Shown piece after piece: positions 7,702-16,096 of a DNA stretch of 60,537 nt. Below the pieces are notes generated by a model, which saw only the letters and a program-made list of their open reading frames with translations, made no database searches and was not told the DNA's origin. This DNA is from Bacteroides fragilis. Its GTDB lineage: Bacteria > Bacillota > Clostridia > Lachnospirales > Lachnospiraceae. Made by a program: the position numbers and the translations under genes. The DNA lies in contig JAMPFK010000016.1 of NCBI GenBank assembly GCA_023664485.1, positions 1 through 60,537 on the forward strand, in the 5' to 3' direction. Each line of letters starts with the position of its first letter. Positions within the stretch are counted from its first letter, which is position 1.

Positions 7702-8439
7702 ATGCTGGAATTAAAAAATATTTCTTTTGAAGTTTCCGAAGAAGAGGACCAGAAAGAAATTGTCCGCGATATCAGCCTGACGGTGGAAAATCATAAATTC
7801 GTAGTGATTACGGGACCGAATGGCAGCGGCAAATCCACACTGGCCAAATTGATTGCGGGAATTGAACGGCCGACTTTTGGCCAGATTTTTCTGGATGGCG
7901 CCGATATCACGGAAAAAAGCATTACGGAGCGCGCCGTATTGGGCATCGGATACGCTTTTCAGCAGCCGGTGCGGTTCAAAGGGCTGGAGGTCCTCGACCT
8001 GCTTCGTATCGCATCGGGCAGACAATTATCCATTGCGGATGCCTGCGAATATCTTTCGGAAGTCGGCCTCTGCGCCAGAGATTATATCAAGCGGGAAGTC
8101 AACGCGAGCCTTTCCGGCGGCGAGCTGAAACGGATTGAAATTGCTACGGTCCTTGCCAGAGGGAGCAGGCTGTCCGTTTTCGACGAGCCTGAGGCAGGAA
8201 TCGATTTATGGAGCTTTCAGAATCTGATTCAGGTTTTCGAGCGGATGCAGAAAAGAAATCAGGAAGGATCCATCGTTGTCATTTCCCATCAGGAACGCAT
8301 CCTGAACATTGCGGATGAAATCGTCGTGGTCGCGGATGGACGGATTGCAGAGAGAGGGGCGAAGGAAAAGGTTCTGCCAGGGCTTCTTGGGACCTCTGCG
8401 GCAATGAATCTGTGTTCAGGGAAAGGAGCGGCGCAATGA
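7702..8439 (+). CDS. sufC: Fe-S assembly ATPase SufC
   Basis: The 245-residue ABC-type ATPase energises the SufB scaffold during Fe-S cluster assembly. Walker A is GPNGSGKST, the ABC signature is LSGGELKRIEIA, and Walker B with the catalytic acid is SVFDEPEAGID, followed by an H-loop in VISHQERI. The fold has no membrane segment, as expected for the soluble SufC. Its stop overlaps the start of the SufB-like partner (ATGA), indicating coupled translation. No SufS, SufU or SufD gene is present nearby, so this looks like the minimal two-gene arrangement found in many anaerobes. Confidence 0.93.
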   Translation: MLELKNISFEVSEEEDQKEIVRDISLTVENHKFVVITGPNGSGKSTLAKLIAGIERPTFGQIFLDGADITEKSITERAVLGIGYAFQQPVRFKGLEVLDLLRIASGRQLSIADACEYLSEVGLCARDYIKREVNASLSGGELKRIEIATVLARGSRLSVFDEPEAGIDLWSFQNLIQVFERMQKRNQEGSIVVISHQERILNIADEIVVVADGRIAERGAKEKVLPGLLGTSAAMNLCSGKGAAQ

Positions 8440-9356
8440 TAGATACAATACAAAAACGTCTTCTGGCGGAAGTTGCGGATTTACATCAGGTGCCGGAGGG
8501 CGCTTATAATATCCGGGCGAACGGGCAGATGGAGGCAAGGAATACAACGGCCAATATCGATATTGTGTCCAAGCAGGATGTGAGCGGCATCGATATCCAT
8601 ATCAAACCGGGGACAAAGAACGAGAGTGTTCATATCCCTGTCGTTTTGAGTCAGAGCGGCCTGAAGGAAATGGTCTATAATGATTTTTATGTTGGAGAGG
8701 GCGCCGATGTGATAATCGTTGCAGGCTGTGGCATTGATAACTGCGGCGGACAGGATTCGGAGCATGACGGCGTTCACCGTTTTTATCTCGGAAAAGACGC
8801 AAAGGTCAAATATGTGGAGAAGCATTATGGCTCCGGAAGCGGGAGCGGGAAGCGTATCTTGAATCCGGGTACGGAAGTTTATATGGAAGAGAACAGCTTC
8901 ATGGAAATGGAAATGGTGCAGATCAGGGGCGTGGACTCTACGGCGCGGACGACGACGGCGAAACTGGAAGCCGGCGCCAGACTGATCGTCCGGGAAAGGC
9001 TGATGACTCATGAGGATCAGCAGGCGGTCAGCAGCTATGAAGTATTTTTAAATGGAGAAGGCGCCAGTGCGGATATTGTTTCCCGTTCGGTCGCGAGGGA
9101 TACTTCCTGTCAGAAGTTCGATTCCCGTATCATCGGCAATGTTTCGTGCAGCGGCCATACGGAATGCGACGCAATTATCATGGACGATGCGAGAATACTG
9201 GCAATTCCGCAGCTTGAAGCCAACGATGTGGACGCGGCGCTGATTCATGAAGCGGCAATCGGCAAGATCGCCGGCGAGCAGATCATAAAACTGATGACGC
9301 TCGGCTTGACTGAAGCCGAAGCCGAAGAACAGATCATCAACGGATTTTTAAAGTAG
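8436..9356 (+). CDS. sufB: SufB/SufD-family scaffold protein (minimal SufB type)
   Basis: The 306-residue protein is much shorter than classical SufB (around 470 residues), lacking most of its N-terminal domain but keeping the beta-helix core. Conserved elements include AGCGIDNCGG (two Cys), HDGVHRFYLG, GHTECDAIIMDDA (a Cys in the position of the SufB cluster-building Cys) and EAAIGKIAGEQ near the C-terminus. The start at 8436 overlaps sufC; a frame extension to 8412 is unlikely because the SD AAAGGAG lies inside it. Pairing with SufC alone fits the short SufBC (SMS-type) systems described in anaerobes and archaea. Confidence 0.88.
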   Translation: MIDTIQKRLLAEVADLHQVPEGAYNIRANGQMEARNTTANIDIVSKQDVSGIDIHIKPGTKNESVHIPVVLSQSGLKEMVYNDFYVGEGADVIIVAGCGIDNCGGQDSEHDGVHRFYLGKDAKVKYVEKHYGSGSGSGKRILNPGTEVYMEENSFMEMEMVQIRGVDSTARTTTAKLEAGARLIVRERLMTHEDQQAVSSYEVFLNGEGASADIVSRSVARDTSCQKFDSRIIGNVSCSGHTECDAIIMDDARILAIPQLEANDVDAALIHEAAIGKIAGEQIIKLMTLGLTEAEAEEQIINGFLK

Positions 9357-9363
9357 AAAAACA

Positions 9364-9390
9364 GGGGAATGCCCATAATGGGCATTCCCC
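9364..9390 (-). terminator. Terminator of the purF-like gene (minus strand)
   Basis: GGGGAATGCCCA (9364-9375) and TGGGCATTCCCC (9379-9390) form a perfect 12-bp stem with a 3-nt loop. The T run lies on the minus-strand side (TGTTTTTC), so it chiefly stops leftward transcription; it may also slow readthrough from sufB. Confidence 0.85.
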
Positions 9391-9436
9391 CGGCTGAAAA
9401 TGCTGTGAGCCGTCAGAAATTCTTCTCATCTGCGAT

Positions 9437-10843
9437 CTATTGACGTCCATCCCAACAGTAAGTACACAGTTTAGACGGCTCGATTCCGACCGAATCGATC
9501 ATATCGTCCAAACGGTTGTAGCGCAGAGAAGTGAAATTCAGCTTCTCTCTTATCTTTTCCAGCATATCGCGATATTCCGCAGACTCCGGATCTGCATAAA
9601 CGGTCAGATTCGGATATTTGTTGTCTGCCTCCATTTCCTGGATGACCTTACGGGCAATCAATTCCATTTCGGAAGTTGAACGTGAAAAATTCAAATATTT
9701 ACAGCCGAATAACAGCGGCGGGCAGGCCGGACGGATATGCACTTCCTTTGCGCCGCTCTGGTATAAAAATTCCGTCGTTTCTCCAAGCTGCGTTCCCCGT
9801 ACGATAGAATCGTCGATGAGCAGCAGGCTGCGGTCCTTGATAAGGTCGTGCACCGGAATCAGCTTCATTTTGGCGATGAGGTTCCGTCTGCTCTGAATCG
9901 TCGGCATGAAGGAACGGGGCCAGGTGGGCGTATATTTAATGAATGGTCTGGAAAAAGGAATTCCCGACTCATTCGCATAACCGATGGCATGGGCGGTGCC
10001 GGAATCCGGCACGCCGGCAACGATATCCGGCCGGGCATCATCTCTCTGCGCCAGCTTTGCGCCGCAGTTATAGCGCATCTGTTCTACGCTGATGCCCTCG
10101 TAAGAGGAAGAGGGATAGCCGTAATAGACCCACAGGAAAGTACAGATTTTCATTTCTTTTCCCGGCGCGGCTAACGTTTTTACGCCTTCCGGCGTAACGA
10201 TGGCGATCTCGCCGGGGCCGAGCTCTTTTTCATCCTGATAGCCAAGATTCAGGTAAGCAAAGCTTTCAAAAGAAACACAGCAGCCGGAGGCTTTTTTTCC
10301 AATGACGAGGGGCGTACGTCCCAAACGGTCTCTGGCGGCATAAATGCCCCTGGGGGTCATGAGGAGCATCGTCATGGAGCCATCGACCAATTCCTGCGCA
10401 TACTGCAGGCCCTCGATCAGATTTTCCCGTTGGTTGATAATGGCGGCAACAAGCTCTGTGGTGTTGATATCCCCGCCGCTCATTTCCAGAAAATGCGCGT
10501 GGCCGCTCCGGAAAAGCTGTTTGACAATTTCTTCTTTGTTATTGACCTTACCGACAGTGGTAATGGCATATGTACCGTGATGGGAACGTATGATCAGCGG
10601 CTGCGGTTCGTAATCGGAAATGCTGCCGATGCCCAGCGTGCCGCTCATTTTGTTGATATCTTTATCGAATTTGGTCCGGAAAGGCGCGTTTTCGATATTG
10701 TGAATGGCTCTGTCAAAACCTTTCTCTCTGCTGTAAACGGCCATGCCGGCACGCCTTGTTCCAAGATGGGAATGGTAGTCCGTACCAAAAAATAAATCAA
10801 ATGTGCAGTCTTCCTTCGATGCAACGCCAAAAAATCCACCCAT
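9437..10843 (-). CDS. PurF-like amidophosphoribosyltransferase without the N-terminal Cys
   Basis: The 468-residue protein has the full PurF layout: an Ntn-hydrolase glutaminase-like half (about 1-235) and a phosphoribosyltransferase half with the PRPP loop LLLIDDSIVRGTQ. The glutaminase half keeps late motifs (GTLGIGSISDYEPQP in place of GHVRYST-like text, and GTYAITTVGKV). It begins MGGFFGVASKEDC, so the Cys nucleophile that should follow the initiator Met (CGxFG) is Gly. C-terminal Cys residues (CTYCWDG) remain. The PRPP site looks intact; glutamine use should be impaired or absent, so ammonia use or another role is possible. It stands alone on the minus strand, not in a pur operon. A palindromic repeat abuts its upstream region. 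Confidence 0.85.
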   Translation of the reverse strand: MGGFFGVASKEDCTFDLFFGTDYHSHLGTRRAGMAVYSREKGFDRAIHNIENAPFRTKFDKDINKMSGTLGIGSISDYEPQPLIIRSHHGTYAITTVGKVNNKEEIVKQLFRSGHAHFLEMSGGDINTTELVAAIINQRENLIEGLQYAQELVDGSMTMLLMTPRGIYAARDRLGRTPLVIGKKASGCCVSFESFAYLNLGYQDEKELGPGEIAIVTPEGVKTLAAPGKEMKICTFLWVYYGYPSSSYEGISVEQMRYNCGAKLAQRDDARPDIVAGVPDSGTAHAIGYANESGIPFSRPFIKYTPTWPRSFMPTIQSRRNLIAKMKLIPVHDLIKDRSLLLIDDSIVRGTQLGETTEFLYQSGAKEVHIRPACPPLLFGCKYLNFSRSTSEMELIARKVIQEMEADNKYPNLTVYADPESAEYRDMLEKIREKLNFTSLRYNRLDDMIDSVGIEPSKLCTYCWDGRQ

Positions 10844-10894
10844 AATATTCTACTCCTGTTCTGTCTTTGCGCATAAGATGTTTTGTGATATTAT

Positions 10895-10997
10895 TATAGT
10901 AAACGACATAACAAATTGAGCATTCCGTCTTTCACAAAAGCCATATATGCAAGCTTTTGTGAAGCCAAAATGGCAATTTCCAATGCCGTTAACTATA
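10895..10997. repeat. MITE-like palindromic repeat, copy 1
   Basis: A 103-bp unit bounded by imperfect 24-bp terminal inverted repeats: left TATAGTAAACGACATAACAA... and right ...GCCGTTAACTATA. Inside is a perfect 11-bp stem, TTCACAAAAGC (10931-10941) with GCTTTTGTGAA (10953-10963), and a CATATATG-containing loop. A second copy of the same plan is at 29990-30090. It encodes nothing and lies between divergent promoters of the purF-like and zinc-ribbon genes. Confidence 0.8.
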
Positions 10998-11066
10998 GTA
11001 TATAAAAATTCAGGGCACAGAGCAATGGGATTTTGAAAAAACTGAAAGGGAAACGGTCCGTTATAT

Positions 11067-12050
11067 ATGATCTTTAAATGTAAGAACTGCGGCGGAAATA
11101 CGGTTTATGAACCGTCAAGAAAAAGAATGTATTGTCCGCATTGTGAAAGCCTGGACAGCGAGAATATCGTTCAGGAGGGTTCTCTGATGCAGTGCGGGAA
11201 CTGCGGCGCGCCGCTTGCGCCCGGCATGTATGCTTCTGCAGGCAGATGTGAACACTGCGGCAGTTATCTTGTTTACAATGAACGTATCGAGGGCGTTTAT
11301 GAGCCGCATCTGATACTGCCTTTTAAAATCAACAGAGAGATGGCGGTGGAACGCCTTAATCAGGAGTTTCATAAAAAGACTTTTCTTCCTTCCGGCTTTC
11401 TCTCCCGGAAAAGTCTGGAAAAGCTGGAGGGGGTCTATGTTCCTTTCTGGCTGTACGATTATCGGGCCCATTATGATTTTGAAGGAGAGGGCACGCGGAT
11501 AAGAAGCTGGCGCCAGGGGGATACGGAATATACAGAAACTTCCTATTACCATATCGTCAGGCAGATGGAGGCGGATTTTGATAAGGTTCCGGCAGACGCT
11601 TCCTTTGTGATGGACGACGGCGAAATGGATTTGATGGAGCCCTATGCCTATCAGGAACTGGAGGATTTCGATCCGAAATATATGTCCGGCTTCGACGGGG
11701 AGGTCTATAATCAGAGTGCGCCGGAACTGGAAGGACGCGCGCAGGCCAAGGTGCGGGATGCGTCGGAGTCATTGATGCAGCAGTCTCTTGCTCTGTATAA
11801 CAGCATCCGGCCGGGACGCAGAAATCTGAATCTTGACAGGAACGGCGTCCGCTATGCGCTCATGCCGGTATGGATATATCTGTATCAGTATCAGGGAAAA
11901 ACATGGCGGTTCCATGTGAACGGGCAGACCGGAAAAGTAATCGGGAAAACGCCGGTCTCCAAAGGAAAAGTACTTTTGTACGGCCTTACGACAATGGTTT
12001 CCGTAAGCGCGGTTTTTTACCTCATGATGGCGATTCTGGGAGCTGTCTGA
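11067..12050 (+). CDS. Zinc-ribbon protein with C-terminal membrane anchor
   Basis: The 327-residue protein starts with three CxxC pairs that make zinc ribbons (FKCKNCGG / YCPHCE / QCGNCGAP / RCEHCGS) in the first 75 residues. A middle region of about 200 residues is rich in aromatic and acidic residues (SYYHIVRQMEADFDKVPADA, then YAYQELEDFDPKYMSGFDGE). A single hydrophobic segment near the C-terminus (about residues 300-325) should anchor it in the membrane. Similar proteins are annotated as TFIIB-type zinc-ribbon proteins in clostridia, but no function is established. It precedes the TPM-domain gene by about 40 bp, likely one operon. Confidence 0.8.
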   Translation: MIFKCKNCGGNTVYEPSRKRMYCPHCESLDSENIVQEGSLMQCGNCGAPLAPGMYASAGRCEHCGSYLVYNERIEGVYEPHLILPFKINREMAVERLNQEFHKKTFLPSGFLSRKSLEKLEGVYVPFWLYDYRAHYDFEGEGTRIRSWRQGDTEYTETSYYHIVRQMEADFDKVPADASFVMDDGEMDLMEPYAYQELEDFDPKYMSGFDGEVYNQSAPELEGRAQAKVRDASESLMQQSLALYNSIRPGRRNLNLDRNGVRYALMPVWIYLYQYQGKTWRFHVNGQTGKVIGKTPVSKGKVLLYGLTTMVSVSAVFYLMMAILGAV

Positions 12051-12091
12051 AAGACGGGGCGGAAAAACTGTAAGAAAGGCATGGTTTGGAA

Positions 12092-12964
12092 ATGAGAGAA
12101 TATTTCAGATATTTCAGGTGGGTATTTATAACGATCGCCGTACTTGCGGCGGTACTTGCCGGGGTAAAGGGCGTAGAGAGGGCTGCGGCAGGGGGGCGTG
12201 AGCGGACGAATACGGAATGTGCGGCAGCGCGGAGAGTATTCGATTATGCGGATGTCCTCACGGACAAAGAAGAGAAAAAGCTGGAAACGCTGATCGCCGG
12301 CAGGGAGAGGCAGACGGGCTGTGATATTGTTCTCGTCACGCTTTGCGAATCACTGGAAGAATACGCGAGGGAAATCGAGCCGGAGGTGCCCTGTAATCAG
12401 TTCGTCAGAATTTTTGCGGAAGAATACTACAGAGAAAATAAATTCGGCTATAACAGACCGGGCGGAGACGGCGTGATTCTGGTCGATAACTGGTTCCGGG
12501 AAGCCGACGGACATATACATACATGGCTCTGGCCCTCCGGCATCGTGGAGGATACCTGTTCTTATGAGGATATCGACCGTCTTCTGGACGATGTATACCG
12601 CTATGTGGAGAACGACCCGTACCGCGCTTACAAGACCTATGTAAACGATTTTTACCGGGATATGACGGGCAGAAAGTTTTTGCATGTGAATCTTCCCGGA
12701 TGGCTCCCGATCCTGGCAGGAATCATAGCGGCTGTTATTTTTATTCCCCTGAACTGGACGGCGGGAAGCGGCAGCCGGACGACGACGGCCGTTACCTATG
12801 TAAACGGCGGCAGGGAACATTTTGTGAATAAACAGGATATTTTTCTCAGAAAATCCGTCGTCAGACGCCATATCGAAACGAGCGGCGCAGGAGGAGGCCA
12901 TGGCGGCGGCCACAGAAGCGGAGGAGGCGGCGGAAGCCACGGCGGCGGGGGCCATAGCCGCTGA
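12092..12964 (+). CDS. TPM-domain membrane protein
   Basis: The 290-residue protein has an N-terminal transmembrane segment (FRWVFITIAVLAAVLAGVKG), then a TPM (YgcG-like) domain beginning RVFDYADVLTDKEEKKLE and including GCDIVLVTL and NRPGGDGVILVDNW. A second hydrophobic helix (PGWLPILAGIIAAVIFIPL) follows, and the tail is a Gly/His/Ser-rich low-complexity stretch. TPM domains are linked to photosystem repair in plants and to membrane protein quality control or phosphatase activity elsewhere; the role here is unknown. TTG at 12086 has the better distance from AAGAAAGG, while ATG at 12092 is the conventional start. Confidence 0.8.
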   Translation: MREYFRYFRWVFITIAVLAAVLAGVKGVERAAAGGRERTNTECAAARRVFDYADVLTDKEEKKLETLIAGRERQTGCDIVLVTLCESLEEYAREIEPEVPCNQFVRIFAEEYYRENKFGYNRPGGDGVILVDNWFREADGHIHTWLWPSGIVEDTCSYEDIDRLLDDVYRYVENDPYRAYKTYVNDFYRDMTGRKFLHVNLPGWLPILAGIIAAVIFIPLNWTAGSGSRTTTAVTYVNGGREHFVNKQDIFLRKSVVRRHIETSGAGGGHGGGHRSGGGGGSHGGGGHSR

Positions 12965-13007
12965 TGCCGGCGCGGAGATCTGCCTGCACTGCCGTTCATA
13001 AAAATAT

Positions 13008-13043
13008 AAAAAACAACCCACATGACGGTATGGGTTGTTTTTT
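13008..13043. terminator. Bidirectional terminator
   Basis: AAAAAACAACCCA (13008-13020) pairs perfectly with TGGGTTGTTTTTT (13031-13043) around a 10-nt loop. T runs occur on both strands, so it can end both the TPM gene (+) and rpsT (-). Confidence 0.9.
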
Positions 13044-13091
13044 ATGGAATCATTTATTTGTTTTCGCCGATAAATTGTTAATAGAAAGCTT

Positions 13092-13355
13092 TTAAGCCAT
13101 TTTATTAACTGCCTGTGCTAAACGGGATACTTTCCTGGAAGCGGTATTCTTGTGAAATACGCCCTTTGAAGCGGCCTTATCAATCGTAGCGGTAGCAGCC
13201 AGCAACGCGGATTTTGCAGCTTCTTTGTCATTTGCGGCAATGGCAGCATTTACTTTCTTAACAGCAGTCTTAACGCCGGATTTGATAGCTTTATTCCTAT
13301 CCGCTTTTGTTTTGTTTACTAAGATTCTCTTTTTTGCTGATTTGATATTAGCCAA
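13092..13355 (-). CDS. rpsT: 30S ribosomal protein S20
   Basis: The 87-residue protein begins (M)ANIKSAKKRILVNK and has the Lys/Ala-rich helical composition of S20 with SGVKTAVKKVNAAI and KGVFHKNTASRKVSRLAQAV. S20 binds 16S rRNA in the 30S body. The start is TTG at 13355: AGGAGG lies eight bases upstream, whereas the GTG at 13364 overlaps the SD. A UUG start is also used by rpsT of E. coli, where it takes part in autogenous control. It is transcribed alone, convergent with the TPM gene and divergent from gpr. Confidence 0.96.
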   Translation of the reverse strand: MANIKSAKKRILVNKTKADRNKAIKSGVKTAVKKVNAAIAANDKEAAKSALLAATATIDKAASKGVFHKNTASRKVSRLAQAVNKMA

Positions 13356-13612
13356 GATGCACACCTCCTGTTATAATCGATTTTTATGGAGAGTGTCTCA
13401 TTAATCCGGACACGGACGTTTTAATGGAAACACACAGCTATTATTGTAGAATAACTACTAATTTCTGTCAATACATATTTTGTACATTTTTGCGAAAACT
13501 AAAGCCATGCACTTTCCAACAAAAACAGGCGGTCTGCGTCCGCAGCACACCGCCGCTCCCACGCATATAATAGACTAAGGAAAGAAGAAACGAAGAAACG
13601 AGGACATGAGAT

Positions 13613-14485
13613 ATGAGTTGGTTTCAGGTCAGAACAGACCTGGCGTTAGAAGCCAGAGAAAGTATTGACGGGAAAGAAAACGAAATTCATGGAGTGAAAG
13701 TAGAAGAAGATTATGATGAGGAAAATGATGTGCATATTACGACGGTCACCATCGAAACAAAAAACGGTTCCCGCGCCATGGGCAAACCGATGGGAACCTA
13801 TGTAACGCTGGAAGCGCCGGCTATGATCGAACCGGAAGAGGACTATCATCAGGAGATCTCGGATATCCTTGCGGGAGAAATCCGGAAATTATTAAACAAA
13901 CCTGAGGAAGAACAGTCAATTCTCGTGGTAGGGCTCGGAAACCGGGACGTGACCGCAGATTCGCTCGGCCCTGATGTAGTCGATAATCTTTTTATCAACA
14001 GACATATTGTGATGGAATACGGCAAGGTTGCCTATAACTGTTCAAAGATGAACATGGTCAGCAGTTTGATACCGGGTGTTATGGCCAAAACGGGCATGGA
14101 GTCGGCGGAAATCATCCGGGGCGTCATCGAGCAGACGAATCCCGATCAGGTAATCGTTATCGACGCGCTGGCGGCGAGATCTACCAGACGGCTGAACCGT
14201 ACTATTCAGATTACGAATACGGGAATTCATCCGGGGTCCGGCGTGGGAAACCACAGGAATGCACTGACGCAGGAAAGCCTGCAGGTCCCTGTTCTTGCAA
14301 TCGGCGTGCCTACCGTAGTGGACGCGGCGACGATCGTGGGCGATGCCATCGGAGAGTATCCGAGCGCGCTTTCGGAGTTGAATAATATGTATGTTACGAG
14401 CAAAGACGTGGACTTTCAGATACAGCAGATCAGCCATATTTTATGTGATGCGCTGAATAAGGCGCTGGATATCTCGCTATCATGA
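13613..14485 (+). CDS. gpr: Germination protease GPR
   Basis: This 290-residue aspartic-type endopeptidase degrades small acid-soluble spore proteins during germination. The N-terminus contains the zymogen motif VRTDLALEA, which resembles the SASP cleavage site and is the autoprocessing point. The core shows VVGLGNRDVTADSLGP, the P-G-V-M-A-K-T-G block, IDALAARSTRRLNRTIQ and GIHPGSGVGNHR. Its presence points to an endospore-forming organism. It precedes spoIIP, as in other spore formers where gpr and spoIIP are adjacent. Confidence 0.96.
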   Translation: MSWFQVRTDLALEARESIDGKENEIHGVKVEEDYDEENDVHITTVTIETKNGSRAMGKPMGTYVTLEAPAMIEPEEDYHQEISDILAGEIRKLLNKPEEEQSILVVGLGNRDVTADSLGPDVVDNLFINRHIVMEYGKVAYNCSKMNMVSSLIPGVMAKTGMESAEIIRGVIEQTNPDQVIVIDALAARSTRRLNRTIQITNTGIHPGSGVGNHRNALTQESLQVPVLAIGVPTVVDAATIVGDAIGEYPSALSELNNMYVTSKDVDFQIQQISHILCDALNKALDISLS

Positions 14486-14555
14486 GAACGCTCATTCCCT
14501 GCATATAATGAACAGTGGGGACGGTCTGATGACCCGGATGGGATGAAAAGGATAC

Positions 14556-15914
14556 ATGAAAAAAAGGCGGATATTTGGAAAGTGGAACGGTGAGATTCAT
14601 ATCGGACGCGGTATCCTGCGGATTCTGCTCCTTGTCCTGTGCGTAATGGCGGGAGCTGCATTTTTGCAGGAGCTTTATCATGGAGCGAAAGAGCGGGAAA
14701 AAGAAGACGGGGGCAGATTACAGGCATGGGTGGAGCAGTCTGTTCTGAATATCTGGACACCGGGACTTGCCGTATTGCAGACGGAGCGGCGGAAAATGGA
14801 CTACGGCCTGATCGAGCAGTTCGTGCTGAAAAATGTTCCGGTTTTTCTGTACGGCATGGAGCAGCCGGAAGAATATGACAGGGATGCGCCGAAAGAAAGC
14901 GATTATATGGAGCTGCTTTTGCTGGAGGGCTCCGATGAAAACAGAAAGGGTATAGAGGAAGGCTCTCTGGAATATGGAGAAGATGCGATTCATCTGGATA
15001 AGAGCCTGGAGGAAGCTTTCCTGGCAGAAAATGGACTGGCTGGCGGGAACCGGACGGCGGACGAAGAGAAGCAGGAGGATGCCGGGCTGCAGGGCCGGCA
15101 GGAAGATCCTGCCTTTCATGAAGTGGAGGAGCCGGTTTACCGTTATCAGTGGGAGAATCTGCAGGATTATACGGATCTGGTGAAAGCCTTTTACGCGATA
15201 GATTCCACGACGGCAGCAAGCGCGGAGCTATTGAATACGGAAAAACTGCTTTCCAGAGATATGCGGATGCAGGGAAGCGACGCCGGGCCGCAGATACTCG
15301 TTTATCATACCCATTCCCAGGAGGCGTTTGCGGATTCCATTCCCGGAGACGAATCTACGACGATCGTGGGGGCCGGGGAAAAACTGGCCCGGCTGCTGCA
15401 TGACAAGTATGGTTACAATGTTTTGCATCTTACGGAAAGCTTCGATGCGGAATCGAGGGATTATGCGTACAGCAATTCGCTTCCGGTGCTCGAACAGCTG
15501 CTTGTGGAAAATCCGTCGATTGAAGTCGTGATCGACTTACATAGAGATGCGGTGCCGGAGGACAGAAGGCTCGTCACGGAACTGCAGGGCAGGCCTGCGG
15601 CGCAGTTCATGTTTTTTAACGGACTCAGCCGGACGGCAAGGAACGGCCCGATAGAATCGCTGGAGAATCCTTATCTGGATGATAATCTGGCTTTCTCTTT
15701 CCAGCTGCAGACGGCGAGCAACGAATACTATCCGGGCATCGCGAGAAGGATTTATCTGAAGGCATACCGTTACAACCTTCATTTGCGGCCGAAATCCATC
15801 CTCATCGAGCTGGGCGCCCAGAATAATACCGTGGAGGAGATCATGAACGCCGTAGATCCGCTGGCGCATATCATTCATCTGGTGCTCGTGGGAGAGGAGC
15901 CGAATGCGGATTAG
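14556..15914 (+). CDS. spoIIP: Stage II sporulation protein P
   Basis: The 452-residue SpoIIP is a peptidoglycan amidase/endopeptidase of the DMP complex needed for engulfment. An N-terminal membrane anchor (GILRILLLVLCVMAGAAFL) is followed by an acidic variable region to about residue 215. The catalytic domain carries ILVYHTHSQEAF, VIDLHRDAVPE and LHLRPKSILIELGAQNNT, with the His/Glu zinc ligands. The C-terminus ends in a short NAVDPLAHII segment. It follows gpr by 70 bp; the AAAGG site precedes ATG at 14556. Confidence 0.95.
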   Translation: MKKRRIFGKWNGEIHIGRGILRILLLVLCVMAGAAFLQELYHGAKEREKEDGGRLQAWVEQSVLNIWTPGLAVLQTERRKMDYGLIEQFVLKNVPVFLYGMEQPEEYDRDAPKESDYMELLLLEGSDENRKGIEEGSLEYGEDAIHLDKSLEEAFLAENGLAGGNRTADEEKQEDAGLQGRQEDPAFHEVEEPVYRYQWENLQDYTDLVKAFYAIDSTTAASAELLNTEKLLSRDMRMQGSDAGPQILVYHTHSQEAFADSIPGDESTTIVGAGEKLARLLHDKYGYNVLHLTESFDAESRDYAYSNSLPVLEQLLVENPSIEVVIDLHRDAVPEDRRLVTELQGRPAAQFMFFNGLSRTARNGPIESLENPYLDDNLAFSFQLQTASNEYYPGIARRIYLKAYRYNLHLRPKSILIELGAQNNTVEEIMNAVDPLAHIIHLVLVGEEPNAD

Positions 15915-15931
15915 GGCCGGATAAAAAAACA

Positions 15932-15959
15932 TTGGACACAGCCCCTTATCTCTTATAAA
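15932..15959 (+). promoter_or_regulatory. Possible promoter of lepA
   Basis: TTGGAC (15932-15937) and TATAAA (15954-15959) with a 16-bp spacer, about 140 bp before lepA. No terminator separates it from spoIIP. Confidence 0.4.
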
Positions 15960-16096
15960 ATAGATTTGTACCGGCAGCAGCTGCAATGTGCCGATCTTCG
16001 AGGCGGACGGGACGAAGCAGACAGGCGCAGGATACGGGAGGATTTCATTAAGAGGGCCGTGCGGCCTGATTCAGAATAAGAAAGGCACGGAAGACT

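Noticed and set aside
10802..10804. Cys13 of the PurF-like protein as the processed N-terminal nucleophile
   Set aside because: MGGFFGV aligns with the processed CGVFGI start of PurF, so the Cys thirteen residues in is not in the catalytic position.
12796..13023. Pro/Trp-rich minus-strand frame
   Set aside because: It is the complement of the Gly/His repeats in the TPM protein tail and runs through the terminator.
13564..13572. Sigma-G type -10 before gpr (CATATAATA)
   Set aside because: No TGAATA-like -35 lies at a suitable distance, so it could not be supported.
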